Assembly (NCBI RefSeq): GCF_900582195.1
Contig: NZ_UTHA01000078.1
Span: 186,001 to 250,000, forward strand
Reading direction: 5' to 3'
Origin: Pseudomonas viridiflava
GTDB lineage: Bacteria; Pseudomonadota; Gammaproteobacteria; Pseudomonadales; Pseudomonadaceae
Length of the DNA: 64,000 nucleotides
The notes below the pieces were generated by a model that worked only from the letters and a program-made list of their open reading frames with translations, made no database searches and was not told the DNA's origin. A program made the translations under genes and the position numbers. This document shows, piece by piece, positions 1-7,779 of the stretch; position 1 is the first letter of the stretch, and every line of letters begins with the position of its first letter.

Positions 1-245
1 CGATTCGTCACTCACCGCCGACCAGCATCAGGCCGTAACGGCCTTAACATCTTCCTACTGCGCCCGCCGACGACATTGATTAAAAACTGGAAACACAAGG
101 CAATTGCAGGCACACCATGTCGAAAACACCGCGCCCAATATAAACACTTGAAACAAGATATTTATACCTAAGCAAATGCTTTTGCTATAAATATAAAAAT
201 CCGAAACCCAACTACCAGACAACCAACCAAACAAATCAACCAACT
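1..245. other. AT-rich left edge, no gene assigned
   Basis: The first 80 bases have normal composition and could hold the 3' end of a gene cut by the window edge: frame 2 is open up to a TGA at 77-79 and frame 1 up to a TAA at 169-171. Neither tail is recognisable. From about 80 onward the DNA is clearly AT-rich compared with the rest of the window. A 62-codon minus-strand frame (55-243) has no recognisable product and I do not call it a gene. Confidence 0.4.
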
Positions 246-275
246 ATGAGAAAGACCAGACAAAAGAGTACAAGC

Positions 276-992
276 ATGCTGAAAATAAAAAAAAAGATCA
301 CTAACCCAATGACGGTAATTGCCATATTTGCAGCCATCTCGGAAACATCAGCCGCGATTTCCCTGCCATTTCTCGACAACAAGGACAGAGAGATATATGT
401 GTGGTTTCTGATCAGCTTTCCGTTCTATTTACTATTTTTGTTTTTTATAACTTTAAACTTCAACTATCGCTCCCTCTACTCACCATCAGACTTCGGCAAG
501 GACAAGAACTTCCTGAAAGTCATCGACAACAATGATCGCGAGACCAAACGACACGCATCAACTCAGGAGTCATCCGCGCAAGGTACGTTTGGACTATCAA
601 GTTGTGTCGTGCCCAGCGAGTCAGGCACAGTGGAATGCAAAGACTCGTGCACAGTGCACACCGCGCCCGACCCGCCTGCGGACAGCAACACAAAGTCGAG
701 CCTGATTGTTCAGCACAACATTCAGTTGCCCGCGTGGGTCAGCAGTCTGCACCTCATTGATGCGCGAGATGTCGATGCGTCGAAAGAGTTAGCCACGATT
801 CTGGAAAACATCCGTAACCTCGACAGGAAAACTGCCCGTGTGGTGGTTTTTCTTTCCAATCACGTGTCGGACGTTGTATTGACAAAAAACGCGCTGCTGC
901 AAATCAAACAGGTAAAAAAAGGCTCAGGCAAAACGCTTTGTATTGTTTATAACCTGTGCTCACAAGCGGTGACGCTACTGGGGCGGGCATGA
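276..992 (+). CDS. Hypothetical protein with two N-terminal membrane segments
   Basis: Unrecognised protein of about 238 residues. Two hydrophobic segments lie close together near the N-terminus (roughly residues 10-30 and 38-60 from the chosen start), followed by a polar linker rich in Ser, Thr and Asp and a C-terminal soluble part (about 70 residues, containing LHLIDARDVD and ARVVVFLSNHV) with an alternating alpha/beta look. The frame stays open back to an ATG at 246, but that start has no ribosome binding site. The ATG at 276 is preceded by a weak AAAAGAG; an ATG at 309 is a third option. Coding is more AT-rich than in the neighbours, especially in the first 270 bases, which suggests a gene acquired or evolving separately from the conserved argG block. 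No function is proposed. Confidence 0.6.
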   Translation: MLKIKKKITNPMTVIAIFAAISETSAAISLPFLDNKDREIYVWFLISFPFYLLFLFFITLNFNYRSLYSPSDFGKDKNFLKVIDNNDRETKRHASTQESSAQGTFGLSSCVVPSESGTVECKDSCTVHTAPDPPADSNTKSSLIVQHNIQLPAWVSSLHLIDARDVDASKELATILENIRNLDRKTARVVVFLSNHVSDVVLTKNALLQIKQVKKGSGKTLCIVYNLCSQAVTLLGRA

Positions 993-1062
993 AAGATGAG
1001 TCGTAGCCACAAGCGCGAAGACCAGCAACGCGACTCGATCACAGGCAGACAAAGAATTATGC

Positions 1063-1103
1063 AAAAAGGGCGACCTTGTCTCGATGACAAGGCCGCCCTT
1101 TTC
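1063..1103. terminator. Bidirectional intrinsic terminator
   Basis: A long inverted repeat, AAAAGGGCG(A)CCTTGTC, loop, then GACAAGG(C)CGCCCTTTT, flanked by A-tract and T-tract. It serves argG on the minus strand and the small gene at 276-992 on the plus strand. Confidence 0.85.
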
Positions 1104-1125
1104 ATTACACTTCAGACCGCATCGC

Positions 1126-2343
1126 TTAGAACAACTTGCGGCCCTTGTTGGCAGCAATGCGCATGCGTAGCGCGTTGAGCTTGATGAAGCCCGCCGCGTC
1201 AGCCTGGTTGTAAGCACCGCCGTCTTCTTCGAAGGTCGCGATGTTGGAATCGAACAGCGAATCGTCGGACTTGCGGCCAGTGACGATCACGTTGCCTTTG
1301 TACAGTTTCAGGCGCACAACGCCGTTCACGTTGACCTGCGAAGCGTCGATCATCTGCTGCAGCATCAGACGCTCCGGGCTCCACCAGTAACCGGTGTAGA
1401 TCAGGCTGGCATATTTCGGCATCAGCTCGTCTTTGAGGTGAGCGACTTCGCGGTCCAGAGTGATCGACTCGATGGCGCGGTGAGCGCGCAGCATGATGGT
1501 GCCGCCCGGGGTTTCGTAGCAACCACGGGACTTCATGCCGACGTAACGGTTTTCGACGATGTCGAGACGGCCGATACCGTGAGCACCACCGATCTTGTTC
1601 AGCGTCGCCAGCACGGTGGCCGGGGTCATTTCGACGCCGTCCAGTGCAACGATGTCGCCGTTACGGTAAGTCAGTTCCAGGTATTGCGCTTTGTCAGGAG
1701 CGTTCTCCGGGGAGACGGTCCATTTCCACATGTCTTCTTCGTGCTCGGTCCACGTATCTTCCAGCACGCCGCCTTCATAGGAGATGTGCAGCAGGTTGGC
1801 GTCCATCGAGTACGGGGATTTCTTCTTGCCGTGACGCTCGATCGGGATCGCGTGCTTCTCGGCGTAGTCCATCAGCTTCTCGCGGGACAGCAGGTCCCAC
1901 TCACGCCAAGGGGCAATCACTTTTACGCCCGGCTTGAGCGCGTAGGCACCCAGCTCGAAACGCACCTGGTCGTTGCCCTTGCCGGTCGCGCCGTGGGAAA
2001 TGGCGTCAGCGCCGGTTTCGTTGGCGATTTCGATCAGGCGCTTGGCGATCAGCGGACGTGCGATGGAAGTACCCAGCAGGTACTCGCCTTCGTAAACGGT
2101 GTTGGCGCGGAACATCGGGAACACGAAATCACGCACGAACTCTTCGCGCAGATCGTCGATGTAGATTTCTTTGACGCCCATGGCCTGAGCCTTGGCGCGG
2201 GCCGGCTCGACCTCTTCGCCTTGACCGAGATCAGCGGTGAAGGTCACCACTTCACAGTTATAAGTATCCTGCAGCCACTTGAGGATCACCGAAGTGTCCA
2301 GGCCGCCGGAATACGCCAGAACGACCTTGTTTACGTCCGCCAT
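1126..2343 (-). CDS. argG: Argininosuccinate synthase
   Basis: Ligates citrulline and aspartate with ATP to argininosuccinate, the penultimate step of arginine synthesis, in the cytoplasm. The 405-residue length matches the bacterial family. The N-terminal PP-loop AYSGGLDTS (residues 10-18) binds ATP, and the usual [13 protein letters not shown] segment for substrate binding follows at about residue 118. Start ATG is supported by GGAG eight bases upstream. The gene is transcribed alone toward the terminator at 1063-1103. Its 5' region carries a match to the Pseudomonas ArgR half-site (2403-2439), so arginine control is likely. The other end of this conserved block carries argF. Confidence 0.97.
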   Translation of the reverse strand: MADVNKVVLAYSGGLDTSVILKWLQDTYNCEVVTFTADLGQGEEVEPARAKAQAMGVKEIYIDDLREEFVRDFVFPMFRANTVYEGEYLLGTSIARPLIAKRLIEIANETGADAISHGATGKGNDQVRFELGAYALKPGVKVIAPWREWDLLSREKLMDYAEKHAIPIERHGKKKSPYSMDANLLHISYEGGVLEDTWTEHEEDMWKWTVSPENAPDKAQYLELTYRNGDIVALDGVEMTPATVLATLNKIGGAHGIGRLDIVENRYVGMKSRGCYETPGGTIMLRAHRAIESITLDREVAHLKDELMPKYASLIYTGYWWSPERLMLQQMIDASQVNVNGVVRLKLYKGNVIVTGRKSDDSLFDSNIATFEEDGGAYNQADAAGFIKLNALRMRIAANKGRKLF

Positions 2344-2402
2344 GCCATCACTCCACGGGGTTCTACGGAAAGCCGAGGAGTCTACCGCTCAAACGCGATA
2401 AT

Positions 2403-2439
2403 TTACAGAGGCGCGACAGCTTAAGACGACAAAGCGACA
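2403..2439 (-). promoter_or_regulatory. Candidate ArgR operator upstream of argG
   Basis: On the plus strand TTACAGAGGCGCGACA (2403-2418) is TT-N8-GCGACA, the exact reverse of the P. aeruginosa ArgR half-site TGTCGC-N8-AA as I recall it. A second GCGACA sits at 2434-2439, exactly 21 bases on, the period expected for the tandem half-sites, although its distal TT is missing. The site lies 60-95 bases before argG and is oriented toward it. Binding is inferred. Confidence 0.7.
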
Positions 2440-2472
2440 GAATCTGTCGAGAGCGCGACGATGACCCACGGG

Positions 2473-3381
2473 TCAGGAAGTCGCTGCAGTGCTGGCTGGC
2501 GTGCTCGCTTGCGGTGCCGGAGCCGCGGCCGGTGCTACGCGCGCCAGTTTGACATTGACCCGACGGTTCTTCGCGCGATTGGCCGCATTGGTGTTCGGCA
2601 CAATGGGATATTGCTCGCCATGGAAACGCACGGTGATCTGCGATTCCTGGATGCCGTTGGCCTTGAAGAAGTCGACCACTGCCAGCGCCCGGCGCCGCGA
2701 CAGTTCACGGTTGGTCAGGCGATTGCCGCTGTTGTCGGAGTGGCCGTCGAGTTCGATGTGATTGACCGTCGGATCGGCCTTCATGAATTCGAGCATCACT
2801 TGCAGCTTGGCCTTCGCGGCAGCGTCGAGATCAACGCCCTCGCCGGGGAAGCCGATTTGCGACTGTTTGATCTGGTCGAAATTCTGCGGCAGCAATTTCG
2901 CCACACAGGTCTGATAGTCGTTAAACGCCTTGCTGAATTTCACCGGCAATAAACGCACTTCCGACACACGGCCATCGCCAGAGGCACGGCGCACGACCGG
3001 ACTGCGTCCGTCCAGCAGGCCGCTGATCAAGCCGCCGGCCTGCGACTGCGAGCTGCTGAACAACACGTTGCCGCTGCCGAGCCGGACGCTGCCCAGATTG
3101 ATGTCACCACGCCCTGGCTGCCAAGGTGCAGCTGCCGCGAGCAACGTCGCAGAACCGCCGCCAAGCATGGCGTTGTAGGCATTCAGACGGAAAATCGCCT
3201 GCTCGCCGGCCTTGCGCACGAACTCACCCGAGCCGAAATCAGTGATCGGTTGGGTCAGACGACATTCGAACTTGTCGCCGGCGACCGTCCACTCAATGTT
3301 CTCCAGACGAGTCTGGTACGTGAGCGCCATCGCCGGAAGGCTGGCAAACACACTGAGCAAGGCTAAATAACGCTGGCGCAC
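2473..3381 (-). CDS. motY: OmpA-family flagellar motor protein MotY
   Basis: Periplasmic stator-associated protein that helps polar flagellar motors; the family binds peptidoglycan through its C-terminal domain. A signal peptide opens the protein (RQRYLALLSVFASLPAMA, cleavage before LTYQTR). Residues about 20-150 form the MotY-specific N-terminal domain. The OmpA/MotB domain follows, with HIELDGHSDNSGN, NRELSRRRALAVVDFF and NRAKNRRVNV. A Pro/Ala/Ser-rich tail ends the protein. I chose GTG at 3381 because GGAG lies six bases upstream; an in-frame ATG at 3393 and a GTG at 3408 are alternatives. It sits divergent to pyrC and next to argG, the order known around motY in Pseudomonas. Confidence 0.85.
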   Translation of the reverse strand: MRQRYLALLSVFASLPAMALTYQTRLENIEWTVAGDKFECRLTQPITDFGSGEFVRKAGEQAIFRLNAYNAMLGGGSATLLAAAAPWQPGRGDINLGSVRLGSGNVLFSSSQSQAGGLISGLLDGRSPVVRRASGDGRVSEVRLLPVKFSKAFNDYQTCVAKLLPQNFDQIKQSQIGFPGEGVDLDAAAKAKLQVMLEFMKADPTVNHIELDGHSDNSGNRLTNRELSRRRALAVVDFFKANGIQESQITVRFHGEQYPIVPNTNAANRAKNRRVNVKLARVAPAAAPAPQASTPASTAATS

Positions 3382-3541
3382 GGGAGGCTCCATTGGCTTC
3401 TGAAACACAAAGACCGATTCACACTATGTTTACGGCATACCTACGGGATATCGGAAGGTTCCCGCAAAACTTGATAGCGAGTGCCTGCAAGAGTCTTTTC
3501 CGGTAGCATTCGCCTCAGTTTGACCCGCCTGGAATCCCCTC

Positions 3542-4588
3542 ATGTCCGACCGCCTGACCCTGCTGCGTCCCGACGACTGGCACATTCATCTTCGCGATGG
3601 TGCCGTGTTGACCAATACCGTTGCCGATGTTGCGCGCACGTTTGGCCGCGCCATCATCATGCCCAACCTGGTACCGCCGGTGCGCAACGCCGCTGAAGCC
3701 GACGGCTATCGCCAGCGGATTCTCGCTGCCCGCCCGGCCGGCAGTCGCTTCGAGCCGCTGATGGTGCTGTACCTCACCGACCGCACCCAGCCTGAAGAAA
3801 TTCGTGACGCCAAGGCCAGCGGATTCGTGTACGCCGCCAAGCTGTACCCGGCCGGCGCCACGACCAACTCCGATTCCGGGGTGACCAGCATCGACAAGAT
3901 CTTCCCGGCGCTGGAAGCCATGGCCGAAGTCGGCATGCCGCTGTTGATCCACGGTGAAGTCACTCGTGGCGACGTCGACGTGTTCGACCGCGAAAAGATT
4001 TTCATCGATGAGCACATGCGCCGCGTGGTCGAGCGTTTCCCGACGCTGAAAGTGGTGTTCGAACACATCACCACCGGCGATGCCGTGCAGTTCGTCAACG
4101 AAGCTTCGGCCAACGTTGGCGCGACCATTACCGCGCATCACCTGCTGTATAACCGCAACCACATGCTGGTCGGCGGAATTCGGCCGCACTTCTATTGCCT
4201 GCCGATCCTCAAGCGCAATACACACCAGGAAGCCCTGCTCGACGCCGCCACCAGTGGCAGCGCGAAGTTCTTCCTTGGCACCGACTCGGCGCCGCACGCC
4301 CAGCACGCCAAAGAAGCCGCTTGCGGTTGCGCCGGCTGCTACACCGCGTACGCCGCCATCGAGATGTACGCCGAAGCCTTCGAACAGCGTAACGCGCTGG
4401 ACAAGCTCGAAGCCTTCGCCAGCCTCAACGGCCCGCGTTTCTACGGCCTGCCGGCGAACACCGATCGCATCACCCTGGTTCGTGAAGAATGGACTGCCCC
4501 GACCAGCCTGCCGTTTGGCGAGCTGACCGTTATCCCGCTGCGCGCCGGTGAAAAACTGCGCTGGCGCCTGCTGGAGGAACACGCGTGA
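3542..4588 (+). CDS. pyrC: Dihydroorotase (class II)
   Basis: Zinc amidohydrolase that interconverts carbamoyl aspartate and dihydroorotate in pyrimidine synthesis. The 348-residue length fits the E. coli PyrC type. Visible ligands: [10 protein letters not shown] (His14, His16), the carbamylated lysine in [13 protein letters not shown] (Lys100), HGE around residue 139, HITT near residue 178, and LGTDSAPHA, which carries the catalytic Asp, near residue 248. The start ATG follows the divergent motY promoter region. The last four bases, GTGA, overlap the rnt start, so the two genes are translationally coupled. Confidence 0.97.
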   Translation: MSDRLTLLRPDDWHIHLRDGAVLTNTVADVARTFGRAIIMPNLVPPVRNAAEADGYRQRILAARPAGSRFEPLMVLYLTDRTQPEEIRDAKASGFVYAAKLYPAGATTNSDSGVTSIDKIFPALEAMAEVGMPLLIHGEVTRGDVDVFDREKIFIDEHMRRVVERFPTLKVVFEHITTGDAVQFVNEASANVGATITAHHLLYNRNHMLVGGIRPHFYCLPILKRNTHQEALLDAATSGSAKFFLGTDSAPHAQHAKEAACGCAGCYTAYAAIEMYAEAFEQRNALDKLEAFASLNGPRFYGLPANTDRITLVREEWTAPTSLPFGELTVIPLRAGEKLRWRLLEEHA

Positions 4589-5262
4589 GTGAAGACCATT
4601 TCGACGACGAACTGGACGGTCAAAGTGGTGGCGGCGGTTCCCGTCACCCGATGGCAGCACGCTTTCGCGGCTATCTGCCGGTTGTCGTTGACGTAGAAAC
4701 CGGTGGTTTCAACTCGGCCACCGATGCGCTGCTGGAGATTGCTGCGACCACCATCGCCATGGATGAAAAGGGTTTTGTTTACCCCGATCACACCTACTTC
4801 TTCCGCGTTGAGCCGTTCGAAGGCGCCAATATCGAAGCAGCTGCGCTGGAGTTCACCGGGATCAAGCTCGATCACCCTCTGCGCATGGCCGTCAGCGAAG
4901 AAACCGCGCTGACCGACATCTTCCGTGGTATCCGCAAGGCGCTGAAAGCCAACGGCTGCAAACGTGCGATTCTGGTTGGTCACAACAGCAGCTTCGATCT
5001 TGGCTTCCTGAACGCTGCGGTCGCGCGACTGGACATGAAGCGCAACCCGTTCCACCCGTTCTCCAGCTTCGACACCGCGACCCTGGCCGGTCTGGCCTAC
5101 GGTCAAACCGTGCTGGCGAAAGCCTGCCAGGCCGCCGACATCGATTTCGACGGTCGCGAGGCGCACTCGGCGCGTTACGACACCGAGAAAACCGCTGAGC
5201 TGTTCTGCGGCATCGTCAACCGCTGGAAACAGATGGGCGGCTGGGAAGACTTCGGCGACTGA
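4585..5262 (+). CDS. rnt: Ribonuclease T
   Basis: 3'-5' exoribonuclease that trims tRNA and other stable RNA 3' ends. DEDDh motifs are present: VVVDVETGG (Asp36, Glu38), [11 protein letters not shown] with the middle Asp, and [14 protein letters not shown] with the last His and Asp. A short Gly-rich N-terminal extension precedes the fold. It starts with GTG inside the pyrC stop (4-base overlap), so no separate promoter is expected. It ends before a strong bidirectional terminator shared with the convergent peroxiredoxin gene. Confidence 0.95.
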   Translation: MSEDHFDDELDGQSGGGGSRHPMAARFRGYLPVVVDVETGGFNSATDALLEIAATTIAMDEKGFVYPDHTYFFRVEPFEGANIEAAALEFTGIKLDHPLRMAVSEETALTDIFRGIRKALKANGCKRAILVGHNSSFDLGFLNAAVARLDMKRNPFHPFSSFDTATLAGLAYGQTVLAKACQAADIDFDGREAHSARYDTEKTAELFCGIVNRWKQMGGWEDFGD

Positions 5263-5287
5263 TCCTGGTCGGGTAACTCCCGCGCAT

Positions 5288-5319
5288 AAAAAAACCGGCT
5301 CAATGAGCCGGTTTTTTTT
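5288..5319. terminator. Bidirectional intrinsic terminator
   Basis: AAAACCGGCTC-aat-GAGCCGGTTTT with A- and T-tracts on either side, placed between the convergent rnt and peroxiredoxin genes. Confidence 0.9.
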
Positions 5320-5335
5320 ACCTCGACGTTGCGCC

Positions 5336-5938
5336 TTACAGGGCAGCAGCGTTCTCGGTCAGGTAAGCCGCAACGCCTTCTGGCGAAGCGTTCATGCCTT
5401 TGTCGCCTTTTTTCCAGTTGGCAGGGCAGACTTCGCCGTGCTCTTCGTGGAATTGCAGAGCGTCGACCAGACGGATCAGCTCTTCCATGTTACGGCCCAG
5501 CGGCAGGTCGTTGATGATCTGCGAGCGGACAACGCCTTTGTCGTCGATCAGGAACGCGCCACGGAACGCTACGCCGCCTTCGGACTCAACGTCGTAAGCC
5601 TTGGCGATGTCGTGCTTCATGTCGGCAGCCATGGTGTATTTCACCTGACCGATGCCGCCATTGTTAACCGGGGTGTTGCGCCATGCGTTGTGAGTGAAGT
5701 GCGAGTCGATCGACACAGCGATCACTTCAACGTTGCGTGCCTTGAAGTCGGCCATGCGGTTGTCCAGAGCGATCAGCTCGGACGGGCAGACGAAGGTGAA
5801 ATCCAGTGGGTAGAAGAACACCAGGCCGTATTTGCCTTTGATGGCCGAGGACAGGGTGAAGCTGTCAACGATCTCGCCATTGCCGAGTACGGCCGGGACG
5901 GTGAAGTCAGGGGCTTGTTTGCCTACGAGTACGCTCAT
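5336..5938 (-). CDS. Typical 2-Cys peroxiredoxin (AhpC/Prx1 family)
   Basis: Reduces hydrogen peroxide and organic hydroperoxides with thiol reductant. Peroxidatic cysteine is Cys51 in DFTFVCPSE, preceded by the Pro44 and Thr48 of the family; the resolving cysteine is Cys171 in GEVCPANW. The 200-residue length fits the dimeric/decameric 2-Cys class. GGAG lies close before the ATG. No AhpF gene is adjacent, so the electron donor is unknown. It is divergent to bfd, with about 310 bases between them, and belongs to the oxidative-stress and iron cluster. Confidence 0.93.
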   Translation of the reverse strand: MSVLVGKQAPDFTVPAVLGNGEIVDSFTLSSAIKGKYGLVFFYPLDFTFVCPSELIALDNRMADFKARNVEVIAVSIDSHFTHNAWRNTPVNNGGIGQVKYTMAADMKHDIAKAYDVESEGGVAFRGAFLIDDKGVVRSQIINDLPLGRNMEELIRLVDALQFHEEHGEVCPANWKKGDKGMNASPEGVAAYLTENAAAL

Positions 5939-6252
5939 TGATATCTCCTGGTGTAAAAACTTGAAGTTCAGGGTCCGCGCCAGCCTGCCACCCTCAGGCG
6001 ACAGCCCTGTGACACGAACCCCCTTCGCAAGGGCCGACCATCATACACTGCGAATTTGGCCTGTCCTTAACGGTTTTTTAAAGCAGCCGCAGAACGGCGC
6101 TGCATTTACGGGGCCAGGCAAATCGCCAGCAAATACCGTTCGTCAGTCATGGCTGAGAATCAGCAGAAGCCTTCCGAAAGCACTTTGACAATCATTCTCG
6201 TTAACATTAAGATCCATCGCAATTGAGTCACAACCAGCGACGGTTCTCACTT
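5939..6252. other. Intergenic region between peroxiredoxin and bfd
   Basis: About 310 bases without a credible gene. It must hold the divergent promoters; the bfd-proximal end has a Fur-box-like palindrome (6186-6200). A frame running through from 5832 is a shadow of the peroxiredoxin gene. Confidence 0.6.
6186..6200 (+). promoter_or_regulatory. Candidate Fur box before bfd
   Basis: TGACAATCATTCTCG matches 11 of 14 fixed positions of the 7-1-7 Fur motif TGATAAT-N-ATTATCA. It lies about 55 bases before the bfd start, a sensible place for iron-dependent repression. bfd is known as a low-iron-induced gene in Pseudomonas; binding here is inferred. Confidence 0.55.
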
Positions 6253-6471
6253 ATGTATGTTTGTCTCTGCACTGGCGTCACCGACGGACAGATCCGCGAA
6301 GCGATCTATGAAGGTTGCTGCAGCTATAAAGAAGTCCGCCAGGCCACCGGCGTCGCCAGCCAGTGCGGCAAATGTGCCTGCCTTGCCAAGGAAGTGGTCC
6401 GCGAAACCCTGACCAAGCTGCAAACCGCCCAGGCCGCGATCTCCTATCCGGTAGAATTTACTGCTGCGTAA
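6253..6471 (+). CDS. bfd: Bacterioferritin-associated ferredoxin
   Basis: Small [2Fe-2S] protein that docks on bacterioferritin and delivers electrons to its heme, releasing stored iron. The 72-residue protein shows the Bfd cysteine pattern: MYVCLC at the start (Cys4, Cys6) and QCGKCAC in the second half. I set the start at MYVCLC because the family begins there; the upstream ten codons from 6223 would displace the cluster from the N-terminus. It is followed by a terminator and then bfr, the partner gene, on the same strand. Confidence 0.95.
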   Translation: MYVCLCTGVTDGQIREAIYEGCCSYKEVRQATGVASQCGKCACLAKEVVRETLTKLQTAQAAISYPVEFTAA

Positions 6472-6487
6472 TAACACCCCATTTCAA

Positions 6488-6514
6488 AGAACCGGACTTA
6501 TGTCCGGTTTTTTT
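6488..6514 (+). terminator. Intrinsic terminator after bfd
   Basis: ACCGGAC-ttat-GTCCGGT followed by a run of seven T. It separates bfd from bfr, so the partners can be expressed oppositely with iron. Confidence 0.88.
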
Positions 6515-6672
6515 ATGCCTGTAAATCAATTGCTTAGGCTCCAGACGCGGAACACAAACATTCTTATTCCGATTAATTTTCATATATTATTCAATAACTT
6601 AGGTTTGACACTTATAAGTACGAAGCTCAAACTCTGCCATATATACAGCTAATACAGGGCAGGACTCCGATC

Positions 6673-7146
6673 ATGAAAGGCGACATTACAGTCATCCAGC
6701 ATCTCAACAAGATCCTTGCCAATGAGCTGGTCGCGATCAATCAGTACTTCCTGCATGCACGCATGTACGAAGATTGGGGTCTGAACAAGCTCGGCAAGCA
6801 CGAATACAAAGAATCCATCGACGAAATGAAACACGCGGACAAGCTGATCAAGCGCATCCTGTTTCTCGAAGGCCTGCCGAACGTGCAGGACCTGGGCAAG
6901 CTGCACATCGGCGAGCACACCCAGGAAATGCTGGAGTGTGACCTGCGTATCGAGAAGACCGGCCACGCTGACCTGAAGACCGCGATCGCGCATTGCGAAA
7001 CCGTTGGCGACTTCGGTAGCCGTGAACTGCTCGAAGACATTCTCGAATCCGAAGAAGAACACATCGACTGGCTGGAAACCCAACTGGGCCTGATCGACAA
7101 GATCGGTCTTGAGAACTATCTGCAATCGCAGATGGGCGAAGAGTAA
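6673..7146 (+). CDS. bfr: Bacterioferritin (heme-binding ferritin)
   Basis: Forms a 24-subunit shell that oxidises and stores iron. The 157-residue protein has the ferroxidase residues (Glu18, Glu51, His54 in the first two helices, a second Glu pair and His in [11 protein letters not shown]) and Met52, the heme axial ligand that marks a true bacterioferritin rather than a plain ferritin. It corresponds to the BfrB type adjacent to bfd in Pseudomonas. AGGACT precedes the ATG. The 160-base AT-rich stretch upstream should contain its own promoter. Confidence 0.96.
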   Translation: MKGDITVIQHLNKILANELVAINQYFLHARMYEDWGLNKLGKHEYKESIDEMKHADKLIKRILFLEGLPNVQDLGKLHIGEHTQEMLECDLRIEKTGHADLKTAIAHCETVGDFGSRELLEDILESEEEHIDWLETQLGLIDKIGLENYLQSQMGEE

Positions 7147-7173
7147 GTTAGCGCCCGCTAAACTCGAGACACT

Positions 7174-7211
7174 AAAAAGCCCCGCCCTCTTTCGAGGCGC
7201 GGGGCTTTTTA
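7174..7211 (+). terminator. Intrinsic terminator after bfr
   Basis: GCCCCGC-CCTC-tttc-GAGG-C-GCGGGGC hairpin flanked by A5 and T5. Confidence 0.9.
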
Positions 7212-7241
7212 TTGCCCGGATTGCGGTCAATACCGTAATCC

Positions 7242-7331
7242 CTGTGGGAGCCAGCCTGCTGGCGAAAGCGTCATGTCAGCCGACAACGTCGTCAGCGGCA
7301 GAAAGCATTCGCGAGCAGGCTCGCTCCCACA
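7242..7331. repeat. REP doublet (REPIN) copy 1
   Basis: Two inverted REP units (TGTGGGAGCcAGCCTGCTgGCGAA and its reverse partner GCGAGCAGGCTCGCTCCCACA at the far end) enclose about 45 bases. The left arm carries two substitutions, so it is a decaying copy. It lies between the convergent bfr and grxD genes. Confidence 0.85.
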
Positions 7332-7340
7332 AAAGCCGGA

Positions 7341-7682
7341 TCAGGCTTCGGACTTGTTCGCAGCTGCCGCTTCAACAGCCGCCTTGATGGTGCTTTGCAG
7401 CGAACCGTCTGCAGCCATCTCGGTCATGATATCGCTACCGCCGACCAGCTCACCGCCGACCCACAGTTGCGGGAAAGTCGGCCAGTTGGCGTACTTCGGC
7501 AGGTTGGCGCGGATTTCCGGGTTCTGCAGGATGTCCACATACGCAAACTTTTCGCCACACGCCATTACAGCCTGCGCAGCTTTCGCGGAGAAGCCACACT
7601 GCGGGGCATTCGGCGAGCCTTTCATGTAAAGCAGAATGGTGTTGTTGGCAATCTGCTCTTTAATCGTTTCGATGATATCCAT
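7341..7682 (-). CDS. grxD: Monothiol glutaredoxin Grx4/GrxD
   Basis: 113-residue glutaredoxin with the CGFS active site (Cys29 in APQCGFSAKA), typical of the class that binds a [2Fe-2S] cluster with glutathione and works in iron-sulfur trafficking. WPTFPQLWVGGELVGGSDI gives the TVP-like and GG glutathione-binding segments. I started at MDIIETIKEQ, where the family begins and where GAGGTG lies upstream; an upstream ATG at 7712 would add ten residues. It fits with the iron genes bfd and bfr next door. Confidence 0.94.
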   Translation of the reverse strand: MDIIETIKEQIANNTILLYMKGSPNAPQCGFSAKAAQAVMACGEKFAYVDILQNPEIRANLPKYANWPTFPQLWVGGELVGGSDIMTEMAADGSLQSTIKAAVEAAAANKSEA

Positions 7683-7779
7683 GGAGCACCTCGGCTGAAC
7701 TTTCCGACTCATGGGTCGGCACGGTGGCGCATTGTAACGGAATCCCGAGCGCCATGCTCGGTCTCCCCGACAGACCAGT

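Noticed and set aside
55..243. 62-codon minus-strand hydrophobic frame
   Set aside because: AT-rich DNA, no ribosome binding site and no recognisable family.
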